A DNA stretch of 64,000 nt, taken from positions 123,442,714-123,506,713 of the forward strand of contig NC_073691.1 of NCBI RefSeq assembly GCF_029784155.1, given 5' to 3'. Below the pieces are notes generated by a model. The model was not told the origin of the DNA. It saw only the letters and a program-made list of their open reading frames with translations, and made no database searches. Source of the DNA: Uranotaenia lowii (taxonomy: Eukaryota; Arthropoda; Insecta; Diptera; Culicidae). Of this stretch, positions 11,163 to 22,000 are shown one piece after another. The position numbers and the translations under genes are program-made. How positions within the stretch are numbered: position 1 is the stretch's first letter; the number at the start of each line of letters is the position of its first letter.

Positions 11163-14100
11163 TTCATTCAATGAGGGAAGAGAAATTGTTTCTGTATTAC
11201 AATGGAACTGCAGAAGTATTCTACCAAAATTAGACTCTTTTCAAGCTTTGGTACACAATTTGAATTGTGATGTATTCGCCTTATGTGAAACTTGGCTTTC
11301 TCCTAACGTAGATTTCAACTTCCACAGCCACAACATTATTCGCCTGGACCGTGATGGTCAAAGAGGGGGTGGTGTTCTTTTGGGGATCAAGAAATGCCAC
11401 TCTTTCTATCGTATTCCACTACAACCATCTCCGGGTATTGAAGTCGTTAGTTGCCAAGCTAGAATAAAAGGTCAAGACCTTTGTCTAGCCTCGGTTTATA
11501 TTCCGCCATCTTCAAGCGTTAGCCGGAACCAATTGGCGAATATTATTTCACTTCTCCCAGAACCCCGGCTAGTTCTGGGAGACTTTAACTCCCATGGCGT
11601 GGGCTGGGGTAGCTCACGTGATGATGAACGTGCTAACATTATTTATGAGCTGTGCGACGACTTCAACATGACTGTCTTAAACAATGGGGAAGTGACTCGA
11701 ATTAATGGATCCCAATCACAGCATAGTATTTTAGACCTTTCTTTAGCTTCTTCCTCTCTGAGTTTGGATTGTACGTGGAAGGTAATCCAAGACCCTCAGG
11801 GAAGCGATCATTTGCCTATCAATATTTCTGTCATCAGTGGTCGTAGTCCACCCGAAGAAATCAATATTCCTTATGACCTCACAAGGAATATAGATTGGAA
11901 AAAGTATGCATCGGACGTCATTGAAGCCATTGACTCAACAGAAGAACTGCCTCCGGAGGCAGAGTACAGTTTTATTTCCGGGACAATTGTGGACTGTGCA
12001 ATCGGGGCACAGGTCAGACGGAATGAAAGCTCGACGATACAGAAACGGCCTCCCACTCCGTGGTGGGATGGAGATTGCTCGCGCGCGCGAACTGAAAAGT
12101 GCAAGGCGTTCGTTGAGTTTCGCAGAACCGGATTGCCAGAGAAGTTCCAACGTTACTTGGCCTTGGAACGCAAGTTCAAGAACATGATCAGGGGCAAGAA
12201 ACGGGGGTACTGGCGGCGATTCGTGGATGGGTTATCTCGAGAAACGTCTTTGCACACGCTTTGGAGAACGGCACGAAACATGCGAAATTACACTCCTTCG
12301 AACGAAACTGAAGAAAGTTCAAGTCAATGGCTGACACAGTTCGCGAAAAAGGTCTGCCCGGACGCAGCACCAGCTCAGAGACACTATCGGGATACAGAGA
12401 ATAGTTCCGAAACGGAGGATCAATTCTCGATGGTCGAACTTTCACTTGCGCTCTGGTCTTGCAACAATTCAGCTCCCGGACTGGACAGAATCAAATTCAA
12501 CTTGTTGAAGAATCTGCCAGATACCGCTAAGAAACGCTTGTTGAATTTATTCAATAAGTGTTTGGAACTGAACACTGTTCCGCATGACTGGAGACAAGTG
12601 AAAGCCATCGCCATACAAAAACCGGGAAAACCAGCTTCTGAATACAATTCGTATAGGCCGATTGCAATGCTCTCGTGTCTCCGGAAATTGCTCGAAAAAA
12701 TGATTCTTTTTCGGCTGGATAAATGGGTTGAATCAAACAACCTGTTGTCAAGTACACAATTTGGATTCCGTAGAGGCAAGGGTACGAACGACTGTCTAGC
12801 ATTACTTTCATCAGACATTCAATTGGCGTTTGCCCAAAAAGAGCAGATGGGGGCAGTATTTCTGGACATCAAAGGGGCATTCGATTCGGTGTCCATAGAA
12901 GTGCTATCAAGTAATCTTAACTCTTGCGGACTTTCACCAATATTGAACAATTTTCTATACAACCTGTTGTCTGAAAAAATCATGCATTTTAGTCATGGAG
13001 AAACCAACGTTGAACGCATTAGTTACATGGGTCTACCCCAAGGCTCATGTTTAAGCCCCCTGCTATACAACTTTTATATCCGAGAAATCGATGCTTGTAT
13101 CGCACAAAATTGCACGCTACGACAGCTTGCGGATGACTGTGTTGTTCACATCACAGGTAAAACAGACACTCAAATAAAACCTCCTTTGCAAGAAACTCTA
13201 AATAACTTATCACATTGGGCCAGGAATCTAGGTATCGAGTTTTCACCTAGTAAAACCGAGTTAGTAGTTTTTTCAAGGAAGCATTCCCCTCCTCAAATAG
13301 AGCTCCTTATGATGGGTAGAACTCTAACTCAATCTCTTAGTTTTAAATATTTGGGTGTCTGGTTCGACTCTAAATGCCTCTGGGGAAAACATATTAGGTA
13401 CTTGACTCAAAAATGCCAAAAGAGAATCAATTTTCTTCGAACGATTACTGGAACCTGGTGGGGTGCTCATCCACAGGACCTCATCAGGTTATACCAAACA
13501 ACGATACTGTCGGTCATAGAATACGGAAGCTTTTGCTTTGGGTCAGCCGCGGATACCCACTTGATTAAACTAGAACGAATACAGTATCGTTGTTTGCGTA
13601 TTGCCATGGGTTGTATGCAGTCGACACATACGATGTGTCTCGAAGTACTGGCGGGAATAATGCCGTTGAAAAATCGGTTCTTCGATTTATCGCTACGTTT
13701 CCTAATTCGAAGTGAAACTATGAATCCTTTGGTGATAGAAAATTTGGAAAGGCTTATGAATATTAATCCTCAAGTAACATATGTAAATAATTATAAAACT
13801 TTTAGTCAATTAGAAATAAATCCTTCTTTATTAAATTCGGACACGAGTCACTTTTACCCGAGTAGCAGTTCCTTGATAAGATTCGATCTGTCCATGACCG
13901 CTGACATCCGTGGAATACCAGATCACGTCCGACCCAACATTATTCCTTCAATCTTTGCTTCAAAAGTACGTGAAATTGATCCTATAAAAATGTTCTTTAC
14001 TGATGGTTCTAGAATCGACAATGCGACTGGCTTCGCAGTGTATAATGAGGGCTTTGAAGCTTCGTTCAAGCTTCGAGAGCCATGCTCCGTTTACACTGCT

Positions 14101-14841
14101 GAACTAGCCGCTATTTACTGCACCTTGAAACACATTCGCACACTGCCCGCAGACCACTATTTCATCTATTCGGATAGTCTCAGCTCCGTTGAGGCAATTC
14201 GATCGATGAAACTGATGAAGCGCTCTTCCCATTTTTTGCTGGAAATTTCAGGGATATTGGGCGCTCTGATCGAAAATTCGTATAGGATTACCTTAGCTTG
14301 GATCCCGTCTCATTGTCTTATACAAGGCAATGAGAAGGCGGACTCATTGGCTAAGGTGGGCGCGTTACAAGGTGAAATCTTTGAGAGGATAATAACTTAC
14401 AATGAATATTTTTCAATACCTCGCACTTTAACGATTAACGCTTGGCAGTCTAGCTGGGATAATGGCACAAAGGGACGTTGGCTCCATACGATTATCCCTA
14501 AGGTTCCGACGAAGGCATGGTTTAAGCATTTCAACATGAGTCGCGATTTCATTCGCGTGGTTTCTCGGCTCATGTCAAATCACTGCCGGCTTGACGCGCA
14601 CTTGTTTCGTATACAACTAGTTACAAGCAATGTTTGTGTTTGTGGGGATGGCTACCACGACATTGATCATGTTGTGTGGACGTGTGAACGGTTTGATCGA
14701 TCGAGGGCTTGGCTACTGGATACCCTTAGGGCCCGACGTAAACCACCTGGTGTTCCAATTCGAGACATCTTGGCAAAACTTGATCTTGAATATTTGTACC
14801 CTATCTACAAATATCTTAAAATGTCTGACTCGGTCGTTTAG
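11155..14841 (+). CDS. Non-LTR element 2 ORF2: endonuclease-RT-RNase H polyprotein
   Basis: About 1,228 residues from ATG 11155. The APE endonuclease shows VLQWNCRS, the catalytic Glu in LCETWLS, LGDFNSHG (about residue 141) and an intact GSDHLPI (about 216). Reverse transcriptase shows FLDIKGAFDSV, GLPQGSCLSPLLYNF and LADD (about 658); the first position is Leu rather than the usual Tyr or Phe. RNase H shows FTDGSR (about 949), AELAAIYCTL, YSDSLSSV (about 1004) and WIPSHCLIQGNEKADSLA (about 1049). A C-terminal CX1CX7HX4C motif (CVCGDGYHDIDHVVWTC) follows. All catalytic residues are present. The protein would carry out target-primed reverse transcription in the nucleus. Confidence 0.9.
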   Translation: MANSFNEGREIVSVLQWNCRSILPKLDSFQALVHNLNCDVFALCETWLSPNVDFNFHSHNIIRLDRDGQRGGGVLLGIKKCHSFYRIPLQPSPGIEVVSCQARIKGQDLCLASVYIPPSSSVSRNQLANIISLLPEPRLVLGDFNSHGVGWGSSRDDERANIIYELCDDFNMTVLNNGEVTRINGSQSQHSILDLSLASSSLSLDCTWKVIQDPQGSDHLPINISVISGRSPPEEINIPYDLTRNIDWKKYASDVIEAIDSTEELPPEAEYSFISGTIVDCAIGAQVRRNESSTIQKRPPTPWWDGDCSRARTEKCKAFVEFRRTGLPEKFQRYLALERKFKNMIRGKKRGYWRRFVDGLSRETSLHTLWRTARNMRNYTPSNETEESSSQWLTQFAKKVCPDAAPAQRHYRDTENSSETEDQFSMVELSLALWSCNNSAPGLDRIKFNLLKNLPDTAKKRLLNLFNKCLELNTVPHDWRQVKAIAIQKPGKPASEYNSYRPIAMLSCLRKLLEKMILFRLDKWVESNNLLSSTQFGFRRGKGTNDCLALLSSDIQLAFAQKEQMGAVFLDIKGAFDSVSIEVLSSNLNSCGLSPILNNFLYNLLSEKIMHFSHGETNVERISYMGLPQGSCLSPLLYNFYIREIDACIAQNCTLRQLADDCVVHITGKTDTQIKPPLQETLNNLSHWARNLGIEFSPSKTELVVFSRKHSPPQIELLMMGRTLTQSLSFKYLGVWFDSKCLWGKHIRYLTQKCQKRINFLRTITGTWWGAHPQDLIRLYQTTILSVIEYGSFCFGSAADTHLIKLERIQYRCLRIAMGCMQSTHTMCLEVLAGIMPLKNRFFDLSLRFLIRSETMNPLVIENLERLMNINPQVTYVNNYKTFSQLEINPSLLNSDTSHFYPSSSSLIRFDLSMTADIRGIPDHVRPNIIPSIFASKVREIDPIKMFFTDGSRIDNATGFAVYNEGFEASFKLREPCSVYTAELAAIYCTLKHIRTLPADHYFIYSDSLSSVEAIRSMKLMKRSSHFLLEISGILGALIENSYRITLAWIPSHCLIQGNEKADSLAKVGALQGEIFERIITYNEYFSIPRTLTINAWQSSWDNGTKGRWLHTIIPKVPTKAWFKHFNMSRDFIRVVSRLMSNHCRLDAHLFRIQLVTSNVCVCGDGYHDIDHVVWTCERFDRSRAWLLDTLRARRKPPGVPIRDILAKLDLEYLYPIYKYLKMSDSVV

Positions 14842-15220
14842 TCCTCTTACCTTCACATCTTTCCCCCTGTATATGTACCCTATTAATCTTGGCTTCGTTT
14901 AATTAATAGAGTAACCTCTCATGCGATGGGTCCGACAAACTCTACCAGAAGGCTGGCCAGGAAGACGATCACCTGGAGTAGCTATCGGAACCTCAGCTAC
15001 AGGAAGCCACCAGCGTACCCAGATGGAAATTTTTATAGTGAACCCTAGACGTTCCCCTTCCCTCTCCTAAATTAAATTTTAATCTAACAGTTGAGTCGCC
15101 GCGACTATTACGGCTCCCCCTTCTACTAACATAGATTAAGAAAGTGATACACTCGGCAAAACGAAACTTTATAAAAAGTAAAATGCCTTAATAAACAAAC
15201 CTATGATTAAAAAAAAAAAA

Positions 15221-15342
15221 TTTGAATTAAATTGTTACAAGGAAACGATGTACATCTAAAAGTTATTGTATTTAATATTATTTTGTTGGTTAAACATGTT
15301 CAATATTAAAATATTAAATAATCGCTTGAGAACTTGTGTCCA
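15221..15342 (-). other. SMC1 3' untranslated region and junction with non-LTR element 2
   Basis: About 120 AT-rich bases separate the SMC1 stop codon (15345-15343) from the target duplication of the non-LTR element. Read on the minus strand there is an ATTAAA at about 15275, a possible variant poly(A) signal. If SMC1 transcripts run further, they enter the antisense strand of the retrotransposon. Confidence 0.5.
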
Positions 15343-18300
15343 TTAACTTTCTTGAAATTGCTCCAAATCGTAGATTAATACTTGGGACACCAAACACTCG
15401 GCTGGTTCAGGGCAGATCCCGATTAAAATATCGGCGTGGCTGTAGAATTCTTCTTTCAGTGAAATTACAATTGTCTGCAAATTAGTGCATTTTTCTCGAA
15501 TGTAGGAAGCCACCTTGCCAATATTGGTATTATCCAGGGCAGCATCTATTTCATCCAATACAAAGAACGGTGCAGGTTGGAAACTGTGAATAGCAAATAG
15601 AAGAGCAAGTGCGGCAATAGTTTTTTCACCACCGCTTAAATTACTCATCGGCTGAAACCGTTTACCGGGCGCGACACAGTTATAATTTATGCCATCTAAA
15701 TACGGCTCTTCAGGATTGTCCGGACCAAGGTAGGCTTGAGCGGCTTCGTTCCTAGCCAGTTGTTTATATATGCCATCTATCGCGTCAGAAATGTGATTAC
15801 AACAATTGGTAAACAGTGTGCAACGCTCGTTTTTTATTTTCTCGAAAGCACCTTTAGCTTTTTTGGCTTTCTTACGAGCAGCTTCAAACTCTTCATTAGT
15901 GCTTTGAATTTTTTCTGTAACTCGGTCAAGCTTTTGCATTGCCTTCATGTTAGGAGTTTGAATTTTTTCGAGAGTATCCAACTTCGATTGCAATTCTTTA
16001 GCCAAACCATCTCCAATCTTTTTTATTTGATCGGCTTCGGTAGGATTTGTGAGATTTTTTGGAAGTGAACTGTAATCGATTTCTATTCGGCTTTCTCGTT
16101 CATAAATCGTACTTAGCGGTGTAGTTTCTGATTGATTATCCGAATTCTGTTGAGCTATATCGTCCATAGTACCACGTTTCATTGGAATTTCAATTGCGTC
16201 CATTTTGCAGCTCATCAACAAATTGTGGCGCTTGTTTTTCATACTCTCAATTTTGGATTCTATGGTGGAAACATGTTGATTAACAACGGCAAGTTCTTTT
16301 GCCTGCTGTTGAACATCTCGTCGACATTTCGCCATTTCCTCCTCCATTTGATCAACGGCACCTTTTTTAATATTTTTATCTGTTTTCATTTGTTCAATAC
16401 GTTCTTTATCCTTTTCAATTTCTTGTCTATGGCGAATTTCTGTTTGCCTGAATGTTTCCAATGAATCTTCGTCATCCTGAACAGCTCTTTCCCAACGTTG
16501 AACATTTTCTATAAATTAAAAATATCCAAATTAATTCAAATTTCGATGAGATCTAAAAATGTTATATGTCTCCAGGACCAGATAAATGTATGTAAAAAAC
16601 CATAAATTTTGGGTTAAGTATTCCTAACTCATTCTACATCTGGTGCAAAATTCAGATTTTTTTATAATGTTTTAAACACTTTCAAACTTCTCGAATTCGA
16701 AAAATATAAGCAAAAGCACCTTGACAACCTTGACAACCTTGACAACGCATTTTCTTGAAACTATGGTTTGGCACTTACACCCCTCTGATCCTAGCGCCTA
16801 ATATGTAATTTCTTACTCGAAGTATCCTTAGATTTTTCAAACTCCAAATTATTATTGATTCTATCAATTTGTTGTTCATACTCTGCTCGCTTTTTGGCCC
16901 TCTCCTGTTGCAACACCAGCTCACGTTCTTCAAACTGACGAATATTTGCAACTCCGATACGAGTACAGAATTCAGCATATACGTCATCTTCAACATTATT
17001 CATTTTTTCCTTTATTTCTTGGATTTTCAAATCTCGCTGTTGCATGCGGCGCTCGATTTCACTAACTTTCGGTCCGACCTGGTCTAATTCACGCTGCAAC
17101 TGTTCTAGTTTTTTATCATAATCTTTGATGGTTTTCTTCGAGGCATCTAGATCGTTTTGACTGTACTTGAGACGATTCTCCAGTCCACGAATTTGGCTTT
17201 CAACCGTTGTCAACTCTCCTTGGCGTCTGGTTTTTTTCATGACTTCTTTAAGCTCGTCCATGATGCGTTCCTTTTGAGCCTTAAGCTGTGCCATATGCTT
17301 TTCATCCCATCGTTTGGCTTTTCGGGCTAGATCGTGACTACCACCCGAAATGATACCCGACTTTTGATAGAAAGTTCCATCCAACGCCAACGCATCGTAA
17401 CGACTGCGATCGATCTCATAAGCCACTTTCATGGCGTCGTCGGGTGTTTCGCAAACTAGAGCATTGTTAGTGGCAAACAGGACAGCTGGTTCAATTTCCG
17501 GAGGGTTGAATTTTAGCACATCATAAATCAGCTTCACATTACGTGGTTCTTCAATATTACTGAAAATATAAAAACAAATCCAAAAGGGTTTTGGGATTTT
17601 GTTCAATTATTGGTTGCTTACCGAAGTCTTTCCTTTAAAGGTTTTTTCTGAAGGTAATCCAGCGGCAAAAAGGTTTCCACGTCCAACATTTTTTCTTTCA
17701 GAATTTGAATGCAACGACGAGCAGTTTTCTCTGTATCAACTATGATGGCTTCCATGTACTTTCCAAGCACTTTGGTAACGGCAACGTTGTAACGTTTGTG
17801 CGTCGGTTGACACATATTGATCATACGATCGTAAACGCCTGGAACTTCCTGCTTGAACAATTCCACAACCTCCTGTTTCTTTTTACGTCGCGCATCTTCA
17901 TGTTTATCTATCTTTGCGTCACCCAACTGCTCACGTACATCATCCAGCTCGGTTTGTAGCTCCAGGATACGCTCCTTCGATGAGCCGACATCTTGACTAA
18001 GTTCCTGTTTAAGACGGTTTTGTTCTTCCAGTGCAAGTTTACTCGATTTTATGTGATCAATCAGTTTATCTTGGCGCTTAACAGCTTCGTTTTTCTCGCA
18101 ATCATATTTTTTGTAGTTTTCTTCAATTTGAGCTTTTTTGTTAATCTCGCTATCCAACAAGTCCTGATCTGATTTTTGCTCACGATTGACTGAGTCAAGT
18201 TTAATCAAATATTTTCCCGAGGTAGCGTCAGCCTTTTGTTTTAAACGGTCATATTCCATAACTAAATTCTTCTCCAAATGTATGTTACTTCCCCGTTTTT

Positions 18301-19045
18301 TGGAGTCACCGGCGATTTCGTCTTCAAACGCCTTTACCTTATTTTCGACGGCAGCCAGTTCATCTTCCAGTTTTTTAATATCTGCCTGATGTGCTTCGTC
18401 AGCTTTGCGAGCTTGCTCCAACGTTTTCATAGCGGCATCCAGTTTCTTTTGCGTATGAGCAACTTTTTCTTTAGCTTTTATAAACATAGGATGTTTCTTG
18501 CTCATTTCGCTTTCAACTTCTCGAATTTCTTGTTCATGTTTGGCCAACTCCCGGGCTATCTTGCCTGCTTCCTTTTTCTTCTCTTTAAGCACTTCATCGG
18601 CTTCTTCCTTCTTTTTTTCAACCGAGGCAAGCTCCTGTTGTTTGCTTTGAAGATCTTCATTCAAACGTTTCTTTTCCTGCTCGTTATGATATAGCCTGTA
18701 CAGCTGATATTGTACTTGTTTTTCAGCAAACTCTTGTCTCAATCGAGCATAGCGATCAGCTTCTTGTTTTTCCAACTTGGCTTCCTTTCTCTCAGCAGCG
18801 ATACCTTTTTTCTTCTGATAAGTGAACTGTGTTTCTTCTTCGGCCATCTGCATCTCATGCTTCAATTTGTTGTACTCTTCCTTTAACAAACCAGAACCAC
18901 TTATTTCTTCAAAAAGTGCTGTGCGTTCCTTAGCGTTTTTCATGGCTATGCTTTCTACCGCTCCTTGGAAAACTAAGAAATTTTTCGCCTTCACATTGAT
19001 ACCGACCTGCTCTAGCTCTTGAAGATACGTATTGGAAGCCACAAC
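15343..19045 (-). CDS. SMC1: SMC1 exons 3-5 block (coils, hinge, C-terminal ATPase half)
   Basis: Exon 3 (19045-17622, phase 0 start after CTGCAG) covers [15 protein letters not shown], the first coiled coil and the start of the hinge ([13 protein letters not shown]). Exon 4 (17559-16817) finishes the hinge with [15 protein letters not shown] and begins the second coil. Exon 5 (16508-15343) completes the coil and the C-terminal ATPase lobe, ending DLEQFQES. Donors are CG/GTAAGC at 17621 and CGA/GTAAGA at 16816; acceptors are TTTTCAG (17560) and TTTATAG (16509). Intron 4 holds a small TTGACAACC triplet repeat near 16720-16747. The long charged heptad-like Lys/Glu stretches fit antiparallel coiled coil. 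Confidence 0.95.
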
Positions 19046-22000
19046 CTGCAGTAAGAAATATTTTTAAAATTCGCAAAAAGTTAATTTTTTTTGTGGCGTT
19101 TAAATAGCTCGGGAAGCTGACGCTGGAAATGAAAATTAGAGATAGTTTGGAGAAGGAAATTTCAAAGTTTAGAGTAGGCAGCGTAGAATAGAAAGCGATC
19201 ATGAGACGTTGCGTTAGACCATCATGCACTTCATTATATCCATTCCGGCTGGATATGGACAGAATGCAGTTCAAGATAACAAACCAATCCCTCCTGATAC
19301 CAGTTGGAGGAAGGACAAGGGTGGGTTCGAGACTGGCCTCTACTTACTCCCCAAGCATCTCACCTGTCGGCAACTTATGGGATTCGAACCCAAAAGTTTT
19401 TCTTGCCGATACCGGGAATCGAACCCAGTACGCCTGGGTTACCAGACTCGCGCCAGCCTATCCACTAGACCACTTCAGCGCTACATTTTTAAAATTCGCA
19501 AAAAGTTAAATATTGTTTCTTTAATTATTCATCATTCATTTCACACGGCACTTTTGAGGCCAATATTTTTCATCGCGGGGAGAAGCTAGGTAAATTAAAT
19601 GGGTACACTGAAAGAAAAATCATGGTATTCCAAAATGAATAAAAATGTTTAATTTTACCATACGTTAATATTGTCGATATAAATAAAGTTTTAGTTATTT
19701 TGACGACTTTTTGGTTAATTTTACCATGCGGGGCAGAAAAAAGATGGTAAACCTTAATGAAAAAAGAGGTTTAATTATACCATGCGCAAAATTTGTTGAT
19801 AAAAAAGAAGTTTTGGTTATTTTTACGATCTTTTGGTTAATGCTACCATGCCGGTCAAAAGAAAATGTGGTAAACCTACATAAAAAGAGGTTTAATTTTA
19901 CCACGCGGAACGTTTTGTGCTTTGAATATAAAATTTTGGTTATCGTGACAATACTGTGGTACATTTTACCATGGTTGTCAATAGCCAAAATACTTTCAAT
20001 TAGATGTGTCATCTTGCACTTTGTTGCCTGCTTGCCATTGAAATGGCTTTGGATTTTAATTTATTGTTGAAACATTGGAAACAATATTGATTTTGTGCTA
20101 TGTGCTGCGATCTTAAAGGTAAAGTGTTTTGGTGTGGGATATGTCACAAAAGATATCATGTTTTATTTATCCGCAGAAGGCCATTACAATCTGGAGTGCA
20201 AGCAGAGTCATCAACGGCTAATTTCAACAGTTTATAAAATTTTCAAGAGTAAGTAAAAATTATTAGTATTTCTGCACAATATTTTACTTTTTTTATATTT
20301 CTAGGGCCGGGGCGATGATGATTCGAGAAGACCAAAATAAAATCTTGGGACAACCGCGGAACACCGGAAACAAAATGTCGAAGGAACCTTCATCGAGTTA
20401 TGGTTTTGCCATTTAGTTCCAGTGTTAATGACAAAAATATTATTTGTGAAGAAAAAAATAAAAGTGATGAATAAATAAACCAGCATTTTAAAAATTTAAA
20501 TGATTTCATTGAATGCATGGATAAATTACCATAGTTTTGTCTTAAATACCATGGCATAGTAAAATTGACCATCATTCTGCCATAACGCACCATAACACGT
20601 TCACATGGTAATTTTGACTAATGTGTTGTTCAAGATAAACAAAAACGTACTCGAAAAAAAACCATCTGTTTTTATTTTTAAATTTACCCTCGGATATGGT
20701 AACGGTTACCATGATTTTTTTTTCGGTGTAGGATTGAGAGGAGACCGAAATTTATATGACATATTGTATTTTTTAGCTTTGAAGCTGCGTAATAAAAACA
20801 CTGATCTCGAAAATTAGTGCCGAGCCTAAATAATTTGAAGTAACATATCGAAAATGATAAGTGGTGTCGGAAAAGATAATGGTCGATATACGCATACGAG
20901 GTTTTTTTTCCAATTTTAAACCCCGCTTGGGCATCATTTAATTGTACCTGTTGGAAGAGTTTTTCACTCAACGAATAAATATAAATGAGGACCAGGCGAA
21001 TGGCCACACACAAAAAAAAAGCATAGTAAAATTACTAAATCCGTGGTTTAAATGAACAACACGCAACCATATTTTTGAGTCAATAATGTTTTCTTCTTGA
21101 TATTACCATGCGCAAAGTAGTTTTACTTTGTGTTTATTTTGGCTGCGCATAGTAATTTCGACTACGTTCATAGTAAAATTGTCAATGAAATCATGGGTTT
21201 GTTTTTCATTGTGCATAGTAAAATTGACATGTTTCATGATAAAACTATGATATGTTATGATATAAATGAGTACATGTTGCTTGATTTGATACCAAAATTA
21301 CCATGCATCATGGTATAACTATATTGAAGTACGATAGAATAAACACTCTTTGTGATTTTTTCGAGATCTAGAATAAATTTATTTTGAAACAAATTACATT
21401 TTTACACAATACAATGGTCTGCTTAGAACTACGATAATTCATCGTTATGCCCTGAAAAAAATAGTAAACAAAAAATTTATTAATGAGCAAAACATAGTTT
21501 AGTAAATGTTCTACTTACGCTGGAATTGATTTGGATGTACTGGCAGTCATCTTGAGGCCAACGATCCAGGAAGGGGGCAAGGTTATTCTCCTGAAAACTG
21601 CGATTCTCTCGTCAACCTTAAGTGGCTGGTCAGAAGAGAGGTCCCCACGGCCGGGGAATCGGCGATGCATCAGATGAAACAGCTTAAAATAAATCAAAAG
21701 AAATATCTAAAAAAAAAACGGATCGGAGTATGTTTATTGAATAGTAACGAAAAAAACACAATATTACTCACCTGGGAGACTGCGTAGCCCGACCTGACAA
21801 AAGTGCTGATTCTATTTCACACACCTAGTGCGCCGGTCACCTGGTTGATTGGAACAGCAATAATCCCATTTACGTACCCACGAAATTTTTTTTTCCGCGT
21901 TCCGAAAATCGTGACCGGCTGAAACAAACACTCAAACGTTGCACATAGGTAAAATTACTATGAATTTCTGATGAGCATAGTATTTTTGACAACACAAATG

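Larger units (their letters stand above)
8988..15220 (+). mobile_element. Non-LTR retrotransposon 2 (RNase H-bearing), full length with open ORFs
   Basis: The 6.2-kb element begins CATTCGTCTCGCAAC at 8988 and ends in a 12-base poly-A at 15209-15220. The same 8 bases, TTTGAATT, flank it (8980-8987 and 15221-15228). ORF1 (9549-11162) and ORF2 (11155-14841) are both uninterrupted, so the copy looks recently inserted and possibly competent. It is preceded by a 5' leader of about 560 bp that contains long T runs (about 9328-9370). It sits about 120 bp beyond the SMC1 stop codon and is transcribed toward SMC1. Domain order puts it in the I/Loa-like group; the clade is unresolved. Confidence 0.9.

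Noticed and set aside
16517..16810. Extra SMC1 exon in the 308-bp intron
   Set aside because: The flanking phases join without it and the protein already aligns end to end with SMC1.
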